Shown here: positions 41,008-49,986 of the stretch, in pieces
Numbering within the stretch: position 1 is the stretch's first letter
Layout: every line of letters starts with the position of its first letter
Assembly: GCA_028820215.1 (NCBI GenBank)
Contig: JAPPKD010000083.1
Span: 5,086 to 69,085, forward strand
Direction: 5' to 3'
Length of the DNA: 64,000 bases
DNA from: Spirochaetaceae bacterium
GTDB lineage: Bacteria; Spirochaetota; Spirochaetia; SZUA-6; Bin103
Translations under genes and position numbers: made by a program
The notes under the pieces: generated by a model
What the model was told of the DNA's origin: nothing
The model's database searches: none
Seen by the model: the letters and a program-made list of their open reading frames with translations, nothing else

Positions 41008-43005
41008 CTAGTTGTTCCAGTACCACTCCTGCGGCCGCTGCTGGTTGCCGAAGCCGTAGGCCAGCACCCCGGAGTTGCTCCAGAACCTGTCGGCGATGTT
41101 GACCAGGTCGTTGCTGATCAGCACCGGGCTGGCGACCATGCCGACCGTGCCGATGGACAGCAGGTCGCTGGCGTTGCGGTCGAACACCTTGGTCAGCTCG
41201 CGGTCGAGCGTCGCCTGGTCCATCGTCGACGACGAGTTGATGATGTCGTTGTACTCCTTCACCCAGTCCGGCGGCTCCTCGCCCTTCTCACCATCGGAAA
41301 CCAGCCAGTCGTGCCACAGGGGCGCCCACCACTGGGGCCGCCGCCACAGCGCCCGGTAGAGGATCTGCATCACCGGCAGACCGTGGTTGTCCGGGCGGAT
41401 CGCGATCTGGCTGTCGTTGGCGTAGATGGTCTCGTAAAAGGCGTTCTTGGTGGTCATGTTGAGATCGGCGCGCACCCCGATCTCCTTCCAGTGCGCGACC
41501 ACCAGCTCGACGATCGGCGCGCTCTGCATCTCGCCCGGGGTGACCACCTCGACGGCCAGCACCTCGCCGTCCGGCCGCAGCCGCCACTGGCGATCGCCGT
41601 TCCATCCCAAGCCCATCTCGTCCAGGAGCCGGTTCGCCTCGTCGAGGTCGCGGGTCGCGTACGCGGTGGCCCACTCTTCCTTGTAATAGGACACCGGCGG
41701 CGCCACCGTGTTCTGCCGCGGCACGGCTTCGCCGAAGTAGATCGTGTCGTTGATGTCGTCGCGGTCTATGGCCAGCGACAGGGCCCTGCGGAAGCGAACG
41801 TCCGACAGGATCTCGGCCAGCACCGGATCGGCGCGGTAGGTCAGGTTGGTCCAGATGGTCGCCTCGGCCGCGTTCGCGCCGGCGGCCAGGCGGACCTGGT
41901 ATGCGCCCTTCCCCTGCTCCTCCAGCAGCAGCGGGTAGTGCTCGAGGGTCAGCTCTCCGTTGTCCCAGTCCACGTCGCCGGCGATGATCTTGAGCTTCAC
42001 CGTCTCCGGATCCTGCAGCACCGTCGTGATCACGGAGTCGATGTAGGGGAGTTGATTGCCCGCGGTATCGATGTGGTGGTAGTAGGGATTGCGCTCCCAT
42101 ACCACGGCGCCGGTCGGCGAGTCCTTGTACCGCCACGGGCCGGTCGACGCGATCTCGAGGTTGAGATCGTGCGGGAACTGCTGGCTGGGCCGCCAGGGGT
42201 CCCTGATCAGGCCGCTGACCAGCAGGGCCCAACTGTCGAACCCGTGCTCCTTGGCCAGCTCGTTCGCGTCCTCGTTGTAGTCGATGTGGTACTTCTTGAT
42301 GGTCTCCCGGTCGATCAGCCCGGCGCGCCGGGTTCCGTAGAGGGAGAGGTGCACGTTCCAGAACGGCGCGGCGAAGCGGAACTGGACCGTATGGTCGTCG
42401 ATCTTGTGCACGGTCATGGGCTCGCCCGCCACGGTGAAGTTCCCCATGAACTTCTCGATGTCGTCGTTCTGGGCGATGTCCTCCCACCAGAACAGCCAGT
42501 CGTCGGCGGTGTTCTCGACGCCATTGGAGAGCTTCAGGCCCTCTCGCAACGTGAGGGTCAGCGCCATTCCGTCGCTGGCGTACTGGAAGTCCTGCACGAC
42601 CCAGGGCTGCAGGTCGGTGGTACCGCGGTTCCACTCGATGGCGCCGTGATGGACGATCGCGCCGAGCGGTCCGCCCTCGGTGTCGCTCTTGATGAGCCGC
42701 AACGGCCGGTCGCTGTACGTGCCGATCGAGTGGTACGGCTTCTGCACGAGAGGCTCGGCGGGCAGCCTCTGCTCGACGGGCGGCAGGTCTCCGGCGGCCA
42801 CCATCGCGCCCAGCATCGGCGACTCGTTGAACGACGTGATGCTGTTTCCCGTCTCGCTCTGGTACGCCGAAAGCGTCGCCCATTCCTGCGAATCACCGAG
42901 CGTCGGAGCGACATCCATCGTCGGCATCTGGGCGAAACCGCTCGGGACGATGAGCACGGTCAGTGCGACCACCGATCCGAGCACGCGAAGCGTTCGTCGA
43001 AGCAT
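41008..43005 (-). CDS. ABC transporter substrate-binding protein, family 5 (peptide/oligosaccharide type)
   Basis: A 665-aa exported binding protein. ATG 43005 has an AAGGAGG site at ideal distance, and the first ~25 residues (MLRRTLRV, VALTVLIVPSGFAQ) are a Sec signal; an in-frame opening to 44397 is antisense of the MlrC gene. SBP_bac_5 marks include LREGLKLSNG, DDWLFWWEDI, TGPWRYKDSPTGAVVWERNPYY and RFRRALSLAIDRDDIN. Family 5 proteins bind peptides, but longer members also bind oligosaccharides; linkage to propeller and amidohydrolase genes favours a sugar-like ligand here. It is the first gene of the leftward operon, and its promoter lies in the 43006-43236 region. Confidence 0.92.
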   Translation of the reverse strand: MLRRTLRVLGSVVALTVLIVPSGFAQMPTMDVAPTLGDSQEWATLSAYQSETGNSITSFNESPMLGAMVAAGDLPPVEQRLPAEPLVQKPYHSIGTYSDRPLRLIKSDTEGGPLGAIVHHGAIEWNRGTTDLQPWVVQDFQYASDGMALTLTLREGLKLSNGVENTADDWLFWWEDIAQNDDIEKFMGNFTVAGEPMTVHKIDDHTVQFRFAAPFWNVHLSLYGTRRAGLIDRETIKKYHIDYNEDANELAKEHGFDSWALLVSGLIRDPWRPSQQFPHDLNLEIASTGPWRYKDSPTGAVVWERNPYYHHIDTAGNQLPYIDSVITTVLQDPETVKLKIIAGDVDWDNGELTLEHYPLLLEEQGKGAYQVRLAAGANAAEATIWTNLTYRADPVLAEILSDVRFRRALSLAIDRDDINDTIYFGEAVPRQNTVAPPVSYYKEEWATAYATRDLDEANRLLDEMGLGWNGDRQWRLRPDGEVLAVEVVTPGEMQSAPIVELVVAHWKEIGVRADLNMTTKNAFYETIYANDSQIAIRPDNHGLPVMQILYRALWRRPQWWAPLWHDWLVSDGEKGEEPPDWVKEYNDIINSSSTMDQATLDRELTKVFDRNASDLLSIGTVGMVASPVLISNDLVNIADRFWSNSGVLAYGFGNQQRPQEWYWNN

Positions 43006-43117
43006 CTCTGCCTCCTTGCGCCACATGGCGTCTTGACCGGCCAGCCTGCTCCCGTCCCGGAACGGTGTCAAGCGAAAACCGGCTACACGGCTCGTTCGCC
43101 CTATCGGTACCGGCGTG

Positions 43118-43169
43118 CTATGAGTGTGTCGGACATGGCGCGTGAGCGGCATATCCGACACACTGATAG
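43118..43169. promoter_or_regulatory. Long interrupted inverted repeat, candidate operator in divergent promoter region
   Basis: CTATGAGTGTGTCGGA (43118-43133) and TCCGACACACTGATAG (43154-43169) are 16-base inverted arms with one mismatch around a 20-base spacer. The left arm continues into TGTCGGACA, itself an odd palindrome. It lies between the divergent solute-binding protein (43005, leftward) and MlrC (43237, rightward) starts, and so could control both operons. No regulator gene is adjacent. Confidence 0.6.
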
Positions 43170-43236
43170 CGGACGGTGGGGATGGGCCAGGAGCGGAGCC
43201 GCAGGCGACGGTCTTGGGGCGATACCGGACGGCCAA

Positions 43237-44739
43237 GTGAGTGATCACAGGTTCCGAGTCGGCGTCGGCGGGATGATCCAGGAGTCGCACTCCTTCTCGC
43301 CGGCCAGCTCGTCCCTGGAACGGTTCCGCTCCGGGCTCTACCTGCGCGGGCGCGAAGTCTTCGACACGCTCGGAAGCTGCCGGCACGAGGTGGCGGGCGC
43401 CTTGGGCGAGCTGCGCGAGGCGGCTGTGCCGCTGTTCTTCGCCTTCGCGGCCTCCTCGGGCCGGCCGCTGGACGATCCCACCTACGGCTGTCTGCAGGCG
43501 GAGTTGCTCGACGCCATCCGCGAAGCGGGCCAACTCGACGGCCTCCTGCTGGTCACGCACGGCGCAATGGTGACCGAGGCTGACGACGACGGCACCGGCC
43601 GCCTGTACGCGGCGGTCCGCGAGCTGGTCGGCCCGGACCTGCCGGTCGTGGCCACGATCGACTGCCACGCCAACGTCACCCGGCGCATGGTCGACCTGAC
43701 CGACGCAATGGTCTTCTACCACACGCAGCCGCACGTCGATCACGTCGAGACCGGCGCCCTCGGCGCGCGCATCCTCACCGGGATCCTGGACGGCGGGCCG
43801 CGGCCGGCGAAGGCGTTCCGCTCCCTGCCGATGGTGCTGCCGGGCGAGAACGGCAACACCACCGGCGGGGCGTTCGAGCCGGTGATGCGCGAGGTGGTCG
43901 CCGCCGAGGAGCGGCCCGGCGTCCTGTCGGCCGGGGCGTGCGCGGTGCAGCCGTGGATGGACTTGGCCGAGTACGGCTGCACGGTGATCGTCTACGCTGA
44001 CGAACAGCCGGTCGCGGACCGCGAGGCGGACCGGTTGGCCGGGATCTTCTGGGACGCGCGGCACGAGTTCATCCCGGACCTGACCGCCATCGACGCCGCG
44101 ATCGAACGGGCTGCCGCTCCCGGCGAAGGGATGTACGTCTTTGGCGACAGCGCGGACGCGCCCGGCTCGGGCGCCACCGGCGACAGCACGGCGCTGCTGC
44201 GGGCGCTGCTCGACGCCGGCTTCCGGCGGACGGCGCTCCTCAACATCGTCGACGCGGCGGCCGTCGATGCCGCCGAAGCGGCCGGCGTCGGCGCGGAAGT
44301 CAGCCTGCCGATCGGCGCCTCCCTCGACCGGACCTTCTACCAGCCGGTGCCGATCACGGCACGGGTCGCCGGGCTCGCCCCCGGCCGCTTCCGGCACGAG
44401 ACCGCGGCCAACACCGGGTTCCCGTTCGACGTGGGCGGCGTCGCCGTGCTGGAGGTGGGGCCAATCTCCATCATGGCGATGCGGCGCGCCGTGGTGCAGT
44501 GGGACCCGGAGATGTACCGCTGCGCGGGCCTGGAGCCCACCGAGTTCCGGGTCGTGCAGGTGAAGTCGCCCGGCGGCTTCCGCAACGCCTACGGGCCGCT
44601 GGCCTCCGGGATCTTCATCGTCGACCTGCCCGGCCTGTGCAGCCCGGACTTCTCGCTGTTTCCGTGGAAGCGGGTACGCCGGCCGATCTTTCCCCTCGAC
44701 GACATCCGCGAGCCCGAGCCCTGGCGCGCGGCCGGCTGA
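43237..44739 (+). CDS. M81 family metallopeptidase (MlrC-like)
   Basis: A 500-aa protein of the MlrC family, named for microcystin linear-peptide hydrolase but mostly of unknown substrate. Characteristic parts are GGMIQESHSFSPA, LLVTHGAMVTEADDDGTG, ATIDCHANVT (metal ligands), YHTQPHVDHVETG and, in the C-terminal domain, DSADAPGSGATGDSTALLRALL. GTG 43237 is used because the following residues match the family start; the upstream frame is non-homologous. It diverges from the binding-protein operon and begins a rightward operon with two propeller genes, a cupin and three SDRs. Confidence 0.88.
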   Translation: MSDHRFRVGVGGMIQESHSFSPASSSLERFRSGLYLRGREVFDTLGSCRHEVAGALGELREAAVPLFFAFAASSGRPLDDPTYGCLQAELLDAIREAGQLDGLLLVTHGAMVTEADDDGTGRLYAAVRELVGPDLPVVATIDCHANVTRRMVDLTDAMVFYHTQPHVDHVETGALGARILTGILDGGPRPAKAFRSLPMVLPGENGNTTGGAFEPVMREVVAAEERPGVLSAGACAVQPWMDLAEYGCTVIVYADEQPVADREADRLAGIFWDARHEFIPDLTAIDAAIERAAAPGEGMYVFGDSADAPGSGATGDSTALLRALLDAGFRRTALLNIVDAAAVDAAEAAGVGAEVSLPIGASLDRTFYQPVPITARVAGLAPGRFRHETAANTGFPFDVGGVAVLEVGPISIMAMRRAVVQWDPEMYRCAGLEPTEFRVVQVKSPGGFRNAYGPLASGIFIVDLPGLCSPDFSLFPWKRVRRPIFPLDDIREPEPWRAAG

Positions 44740-44753
44740 GCGTACCGTCCCGC

Positions 44754-46328
44754 ATGTACTTCTCCTATTCGCGCGAGCACGCCTTCAAGGAAATCGGCCG
44801 GACCCGCCAGCTCTTCATCGACGACGACGTCATCGCCAGCGTGCAGAACATCACGCGGCGCCCGCACACCCCTCGCAAGCACCCCGCCAACCCGCTGATG
44901 CGGCGCGACCAGCCGTGGGAGGACACGCCCTACTTTCGGACCAGCGCGTTCGACGTCATCCGGGATCCCGCCGACGGCCTGTTCAAGTGCTGGTACGAGG
45001 ACGTGCAGAACTACTTCGCGATCCGCCCGGGCATCGGCCTCACCGACGCGCGTGTCTGCTACGCCCAGTCGGCGGACGGCATCCACTGGGAGAAGCCGCA
45101 GCTCGGCATCCGCGCGATCGACGGCATGGACACCAACGTGGTGCTCGACCTGTCGCCGGAGGGGCGCGCGCGGACGCAGACGATCATCCTCGATCCCACG
45201 GAAGAGGACCCGTCGCGGCGCTTCAAGATGCTGCACGTCCAGTACGAGCGGCACGACCGCCCGCCGGCCGGGCTGCGGGCCGATGCGCACTCCTTCCCTG
45301 CGCAGAACCTGTACGGCGTTGGCCTGTGCATGCAGGTGTCGGAGGACGGCGTGCGCTGGCAGCCGCACCCGGCCAACCCGATCATTCCCTACTGGGCCGG
45401 CGACGTAGAGATCCTCTCCTACGACCCGATCGACCGGCTGTACGTGCTGTATGGCCGGGCGCGCAAGTGGACCTCACCCCCGCGCGCCGGCTTCGCCGCC
45501 GGCGACATGCCGGTCTGGCCGGACAAACCGGCCGGCATCTGGAACACGCGCCGCTGCGTGCACCGCCTGGAGAGCGACGACTGCCTGCACTGGTCGAAGC
45601 CGGTCATGGCCTTCGAGGCCGGCGCCGGCGACAACCTCGACGACGGGCTCTATGGGTTCGTCCCCTGGCGCGTCGACGAGATGCACCTGGGGCTGCTCAA
45701 CGTCTTCCACCAGGTGGACAACGTCATGGAGGTCTACCTGCACCACGGCCGCGACGGCCGCACCTGGCTCCGCCTGCAGGAGCACCGGCCGCTCATCCCG
45801 CGCGGCCCCGAGCCCTACGACCCGCTCGGCGCCGAGACGCCGTCCACGCCGATCGAGGTCGGGGACGAGGTCTGGATCTACTACGGGGGCATGAACGTCC
45901 ACCACGACTGGTGGATCTCCGGACAGGCGGCCGGCCTGGACCGTCCCGAAGTCCACGACCGGGAGCTGTCCCGCGACGGCCATCACCTCTGCCTGGCGAC
46001 GCTGCGGCTGGACGGCTGGGTCTCGCTCACCGCCGGGGTCTATACCGGGGTCGTGGAGACCAAGCCGGTGTTCTCGATGGCGCCGTACCTGTCGATCAAC
46101 GCCTGCTGCCGGCCCGGCGGCTTCGTGGAGGTCGAGGTTACCGACACCGCCGGACAGCCGCTCGACGGCTACGAGCGCGAGTCCTGCCGGCCGTTTACCG
46201 GGGACGCGGTCCGCCACCGGGTGCGCTGGGCGGAACGGGACGCCGTGAACGTCGAGCCGCGCGGCATCAAGCTGCGCTTCCATCTGCGCGACGCCGACCT
46301 CTACGGGTTCCGCTTCGAGCCGGACTAG
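44754..46328 (+). CDS. Glycosidase-like beta-propeller protein (window family member 4, tandem copy 1)
   Basis: A 524-aa cytoplasmic protein. LFIDDDVIASVQNITRR, HPANPLMRRDQPWE and FKCWYEDVQNY form a conserved N-terminal signature seen in uncharacterised planctomycete-type propeller proteins. Propeller turns include QSADGIHW, VSEDGVRW and HGRDGRTW. IYYGGMNVHHDWW and the C-terminal module (DGYERESCRPFTGD, then LRFHLRDADLYGFRF) link it to the other four family members. It is 14 bp after mlrC and 9 bp before a near-identical tandem copy of exactly the same length. Confidence 0.68.
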   Translation: MYFSYSREHAFKEIGRTRQLFIDDDVIASVQNITRRPHTPRKHPANPLMRRDQPWEDTPYFRTSAFDVIRDPADGLFKCWYEDVQNYFAIRPGIGLTDARVCYAQSADGIHWEKPQLGIRAIDGMDTNVVLDLSPEGRARTQTIILDPTEEDPSRRFKMLHVQYERHDRPPAGLRADAHSFPAQNLYGVGLCMQVSEDGVRWQPHPANPIIPYWAGDVEILSYDPIDRLYVLYGRARKWTSPPRAGFAAGDMPVWPDKPAGIWNTRRCVHRLESDDCLHWSKPVMAFEAGAGDNLDDGLYGFVPWRVDEMHLGLLNVFHQVDNVMEVYLHHGRDGRTWLRLQEHRPLIPRGPEPYDPLGAETPSTPIEVGDEVWIYYGGMNVHHDWWISGQAAGLDRPEVHDRELSRDGHHLCLATLRLDGWVSLTAGVYTGVVETKPVFSMAPYLSINACCRPGGFVEVEVTDTAGQPLDGYERESCRPFTGDAVRHRVRWAERDAVNVEPRGIKLRFHLRDADLYGFRFEPD

Positions 46329-46337
46329 GCCCGCTCC

Positions 46338-47912
46338 ATGTACTTCTCGTACTCCCGCGAGCACGCCTTCAAGGAGATCGGCCAGACCCGGCAGCTCTTC
46401 ATCGACGACGACGTCATCGCCAGCGTGCAGAACATCACGCGGCGGCTGCATAGCCCTCGCAAGCACCCCGCCAACCCGCTGCTCCGTCGCGACCAGCCGT
46501 GGGAGGACACGCCGTATTTCCGCACCAGCGGCTTCGACGTGATCAGGGATCCCGCCGATGGCCTGTTCAAGTGCTGGTACGAGGACGTGCAGAACTACTT
46601 CGCGATCCGTCCCGGCATCGGCCTGACCGACGCGCGCGTGTGCTACGCCCAGTCGGCCGACGGCGTGCACTGGGAGAAGCCGCGGCTCGGCATCCGCGCG
46701 ATCGACGGCATGGACACCAACGTCGTGCTGGACCTGTCGCCGGGGGCGCGCGCCCGGACGCAGACCATCGTCCTCGATCCCGCGGAGGAGGACCCGTCGC
46801 GCCGCTTCAAGATGCTGCACACCCAGTACGAGCGGCACGACCGCCCGCCGGCCGGGCTGCAGGCCGACACCCACTCCTTCCCGGCGCAGCACCTGTATGG
46901 CGCCGGCCTGTGCATGCAGGTGTCGGAGGACGGCGTGCGCTGGCAACCGCACCCGGCCAACCCGATCATCCCCACCTGGACCGGCGACGTGCAGATCCTC
47001 ACCCACGACCCGATCGACCGCAGGTACGTCCTGCACGGCCGGGCGCGCAGGTGGACCTCCCCCTCGCGCGCCGGCTTCGCGGCCGGCGACCTGCCGGTGT
47101 GGCCGGACAAGCCGGCCGGCATCTGGAACACGCGCCGCTGCGTGTACCGGCTGGAGAGCGACGACTGCCTGCACTGGTCGGAGCCGGTCATGGCATTCGA
47201 GGCCGGCGCCGGCGACAACCTCGACGACGGACTCTACGGGTTCGTTCCCTGGCGCGCCGGCGAGATGCACCTGGGGCTGCTCAACGTCTACCACCAGGTG
47301 GACAACGTGATGGAGCCCTACCTGCACTACGGGCGCGACGGCAGGCAATGGCACCGTCTGCAGGAGCACCGGCCGCTCATCCCGCGCGGCCCCGAGCCGT
47401 ACGACCCGCTGGGGGTGGAGACGCCTTCGGCGCCGCTCGAGGTCGGTGACGAGGTCTGGATCTACTACGGAGGCAAGAACGTCCACAACAACTGGTGGAT
47501 CTTCGGTCATGCCGCCGGCCTCGATCATCCGGAGGTCCACGACCGCGAGCTCTCCCGCGACGGCCATCATCTCTGCCTGGCGACGCTGCGGCTGGACGGC
47601 TGGGTCTCGCTCACCGCCGGGGTCTATACCGGGGTCGTGGAGACCAAGCCGGTGTTCTCGATGGCACCGCACCTGTCGATCAACGCCTGCTGCGGGGCCG
47701 GCGGGTTCGTTGAGGTCGAGGTCACCGACACCGCCGGACAACCGCTCGACGGCTACGACCGCGAGTCGTGCCGGGCGTTCACCGGCGACGAGGTGCGGCA
47801 CCGGGTGCGATGGGCGGAGCGGGACGCCGTGAACGTCGAGCCGCGCGGCATCAAGCTGCGCTTCCACCTGCGCGATGCCGACCTGTACGGGTTCCGCTTC
47901 GAGCCCGAGTAG
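46338..47912 (+). CDS. Glycosidase-like beta-propeller protein (window family member 5, tandem copy 2)
   Basis: A 524-aa product, roughly nine in ten residues identical to the preceding gene by eye. Differences are scattered and mostly conservative (for example RTRQ/QTRQ, HTPR/HSPR, HHDWW/HNNWW in the YYGG segment). The change in the last motif, which is invariant in the other full-length relative at 37.2 kb, could alter a substrate pocket. The reading frame is intact and the spacing regular, so both copies appear to be used. The duplication is recent enough that DNA identity is obvious across the whole gene. Confidence 0.68.
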   Translation: MYFSYSREHAFKEIGQTRQLFIDDDVIASVQNITRRLHSPRKHPANPLLRRDQPWEDTPYFRTSGFDVIRDPADGLFKCWYEDVQNYFAIRPGIGLTDARVCYAQSADGVHWEKPRLGIRAIDGMDTNVVLDLSPGARARTQTIVLDPAEEDPSRRFKMLHTQYERHDRPPAGLQADTHSFPAQHLYGAGLCMQVSEDGVRWQPHPANPIIPTWTGDVQILTHDPIDRRYVLHGRARRWTSPSRAGFAAGDLPVWPDKPAGIWNTRRCVYRLESDDCLHWSEPVMAFEAGAGDNLDDGLYGFVPWRAGEMHLGLLNVYHQVDNVMEPYLHYGRDGRQWHRLQEHRPLIPRGPEPYDPLGVETPSAPLEVGDEVWIYYGGKNVHNNWWIFGHAAGLDHPEVHDRELSRDGHHLCLATLRLDGWVSLTAGVYTGVVETKPVFSMAPHLSINACCGAGGFVEVEVTDTAGQPLDGYDRESCRAFTGDEVRHRVRWAERDAVNVEPRGIKLRFHLRDADLYGFRFEPE

Positions 47913-47916
47913 CCGC

Positions 47917-47951
47917 GGCCCGGACCGGGCCCGAATTGCCGCCGAGGCGGC
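47917..47951 (+). terminator. Two consecutive GC hairpins after the tandem propeller genes
   Basis: GGCCCG-GAC-CGGGCC (47917-47931) and GCCGCC-GA-GGCGGC (47938-47951) lie between the second propeller copy and the cupin gene. No T-run follows. They may attenuate expression of the cupin/SDR genes. Confidence 0.35.
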
Positions 47952-47987
47952 GATCCGACAGACTCGGGAGGCACCGAGGAGGCGAGC

Positions 47988-48377
47988 ATGGAAACGAAGC
48001 AGATCGACGCGTTCGCGGCGCATGCGAAGGACGCGGACTGGGTCAAGGACGGACTGCGGCCCTACTTCCGCTACCGGGACCTGGGCATCAAGAACGCGAC
48101 GCAGGGCCGCGTATTGGCGCAGGTGATCAAGGCGGCGGAGCCGTGCAAGGGGCCGATGGGCTACCACTCGCACGTCCTGGAATTCCAGATGGCCTACATG
48201 CTGAAGGGCTGGGCCCGCATGTACTTCGAGGGGGTGGGCGAGATGCGCGTGGAGGCGGGCGACGCCTGGTACCAGCCTCCCGGCGTCAAGCACGAGCTGC
48301 TGGAGTACTCGGACGACTGGGAGGTGATCGAGATCACGATGCCCGCCGAGTTCGAGACGAAGGACGAGGTCAGGTAG
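47988..48377 (+). CDS. Cupin domain protein
   Basis: A 129-aa single-cupin protein. Motif 1 is GYHSHVLEFQMAYMLKGWARMYFEG, with His-x-His and Glu ligands, and motif 2 is VEAGDAWYQPPGVKHELLEYSDD, with the last His. It can bind one metal and may be an isomerase, dioxygenase or sensor. GAGGAGG lies upstream of ATG 47988. Its position between propeller glycosidase-like genes and three SDRs suggests a sugar or keto-acid isomerase role; that is inference. Confidence 0.82.
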   Translation: METKQIDAFAAHAKDADWVKDGLRPYFRYRDLGIKNATQGRVLAQVIKAAEPCKGPMGYHSHVLEFQMAYMLKGWARMYFEGVGEMRVEAGDAWYQPPGVKHELLEYSDDWEVIEITMPAEFETKDEVR

Positions 48378-48413
48378 CGGCCGGCAGAACACCTGCGGAT
48401 CACGGCACACGTC

Positions 48414-49202
48414 ATGGATCTGAAGCTCGAAGGCAGGCGGGCCATCGTCACCGGCGGCAGCCGCGGCATCGGCCGTTCGTGCGCGCTCGCGCTGGCACGC
48501 GAAGGCGCCTCCGTCTGCGTGGTCGCGCGCGACCGGGCCCGCCTGGATTTGGTGGTCGAGGAGATCGCGGCCCGAGGCGCGGCCGGGCACGCCGTGGTCG
48601 CCGACCTGTCGACCGGGGACGGCTGCCGGACGGCCGTCGAGCGGGGCGCCGCCGCGCTCGGCGGGGTCGACGTGCTGGTGAACTGCGCGGGGGCTGCCCA
48701 GGCGGCCGACGTGCTGGACCTGCCGGTGGAGACGATCGAGGATGCGCTCGCGCTCAAGAGCTACGGCTATTTGCGCATGGCGCAGCTCGCGATCCCGCAC
48801 ATGAGCCGCGGCGGCTGGGGCCGCATCGTCAACATCGCCGGCGCCGCGGGAGCGAGCCCGGAGCGCGGCAACCTGCCGGTCAGCCTGGCCAACGTGGCGG
48901 TGCTCAACACGACGCGGGCACTCTCCGACGCGGTCGCCGGCGACGGCATCCTGGTCAACACGATCTGCCCCGGCCTCACCAACACCACGCGCGCGCGGCG
49001 CCTGCACGCGGCCCGCGCCGCGGAAGAGGGGCGCGACGTGGACGACCTGATCGCCGAGGCGGGCCGCGGCCTGCCGGCCGGGCGGATCGCCGAGCCGGAG
49101 GAGATCGCGGAGGTCGCCGTGTTCCTGGCATCCGGGGCCTGCTCGTACGTGTTCGGCAGCTCCGTCTACATGGACGGCGGCGCCCGGCGCGGCACGCCGT
49201 GA
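48414..49202 (+). CDS. SDR-fold protein lacking the catalytic Ser-Tyr-Lys
   Basis: A 262-aa protein with the complete SDR nucleotide-binding half: TGGSRGIG (14-21), VADLST and LVNCAG (for NNAG). At the catalytic positions it reads VNIAGAAG, where ISSxAG has the Ser, and LPVSLANVAVLN, where Y-x-x-x-K should be. All three residues are therefore substituted, while ICPGLTNT and the terminal MDGGA region are normal. It is unlikely to catalyse the usual hydride transfer by the standard mechanism. Its stop overlaps a GTG (49199) of the next SDR, suggesting a coupled partner subunit. Confidence 0.85.
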   Translation: MDLKLEGRRAIVTGGSRGIGRSCALALAREGASVCVVARDRARLDLVVEEIAARGAAGHAVVADLSTGDGCRTAVERGAAALGGVDVLVNCAGAAQAADVLDLPVETIEDALALKSYGYLRMAQLAIPHMSRGGWGRIVNIAGAAGASPERGNLPVSLANVAVLNTTRALSDAVAGDGILVNTICPGLTNTTRARRLHAARAAEEGRDVDDLIAEAGRGLPAGRIAEPEEIAEVAVFLASGACSYVFGSSVYMDGGARRGTP

Positions 49203-49207
49203 AGGGC

Positions 49208-49984
49208 ATGGACACCGGCATCCCGCCCGATCTTCGGGTGGTCGTGACCGCCGGCGCGCGCGGCATCGGCCGCGCCACCGTGGAAGGACTCCTGGAGCAC
49301 GGCGCGCGCGTGCACCTGTGCGACATCTCGGCCGAGGCGGTCGCCGAGTGCCGCGCCTCCCTGCCGGACGCGACGGCGGCGGTGGTCGACGTGGCGGCGG
49401 TCGACCAGGTCGACACCTTCTTCGACGCGGCGCTGGAGGCGCTGGGCGGGCTCGACGTGCTGGTCAACAACGCCGGCATCGCCGGCCCCACCGCCGGCGT
49501 CGAGGACATCACCGTCGCGGACTGGGACCGCACCGTGGCGGTGAACCTCAACTCACAGTTCTACTGCGCGCGGCGGGCGGTGCCGGCGCTGCGCGAATCC
49601 GGGCGCGGCGCGCTCATCAACCTGTCCTCGGTCGCCGGAAGGCTCGGCTACGCCTACCGGTCGGTGTACTCCGCGACCAAGTGGGCGGTCATCGGCTTCA
49701 CCCAGAGCCTCGCCAAGGAGCTCGGGCCCGACGGCATCCGCGTGAACGCCATCCTGCCCGGCGTGGTCGACGGCGACCGCTTCGAGAGCGTGGTCACCGC
49801 ACGCGCGGCCGCGCTCGGCCGCACGTTCGACGAGGTGGCCGAGGAGTACGTGAGCCATGTGTCGCTGCGCCGCAAGGTGACCAATCGTGACGTCGCCAAC
49901 ATGATCCTGTTCCTCTGCTCGGAGGCCGGCCGCAACGTCTCCGGGCAGTCGCTCGGCGTCTGCGGCAACGTCGAGGTGATCTAG
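49208..49984 (+). CDS. SDR family oxidoreductase (intact triad)
   Basis: A 258-aa classical SDR. TAGARGIG binds NAD(P), NNAG is intact, and Ser (NLSSVAG) with YSATK gives a full catalytic set. The C-terminus VSGQSLGVCGNVEVI is typical of 2-keto-/hydroxy-acid SDRs. ATG 49208 is reported; GTG 49199, which overlaps the preceding stop as GTGA, would add three residues and couple translation to the triad-less SDR. It ends 2 bp before the third SDR. Confidence 0.88.
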   Translation: MDTGIPPDLRVVVTAGARGIGRATVEGLLEHGARVHLCDISAEAVAECRASLPDATAAVVDVAAVDQVDTFFDAALEALGGLDVLVNNAGIAGPTAGVEDITVADWDRTVAVNLNSQFYCARRAVPALRESGRGALINLSSVAGRLGYAYRSVYSATKWAVIGFTQSLAKELGPDGIRVNAILPGVVDGDRFESVVTARAAALGRTFDEVAEEYVSHVSLRRKVTNRDVANMILFLCSEAGRNVSGQSLGVCGNVEVI

Positions 49985-49986
49985 TC

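Noticed and set aside
39937..43236. Very long rightward open frame continuous with the MlrC gene
   Set aside because: It is antisense to the two permeases and the binding protein, has no family resemblance, and reflects the lack of stops in GC-rich third-position-biased DNA. Only the part from 43237 is real.
45474..49007. A leftward open frame of almost 1200 codons
   Set aside because: It lies opposite two propeller genes, the cupin and an SDR. It repeats because the propeller genes are duplicated, and it has the Arg/Val/His-rich composition of an antisense shadow.
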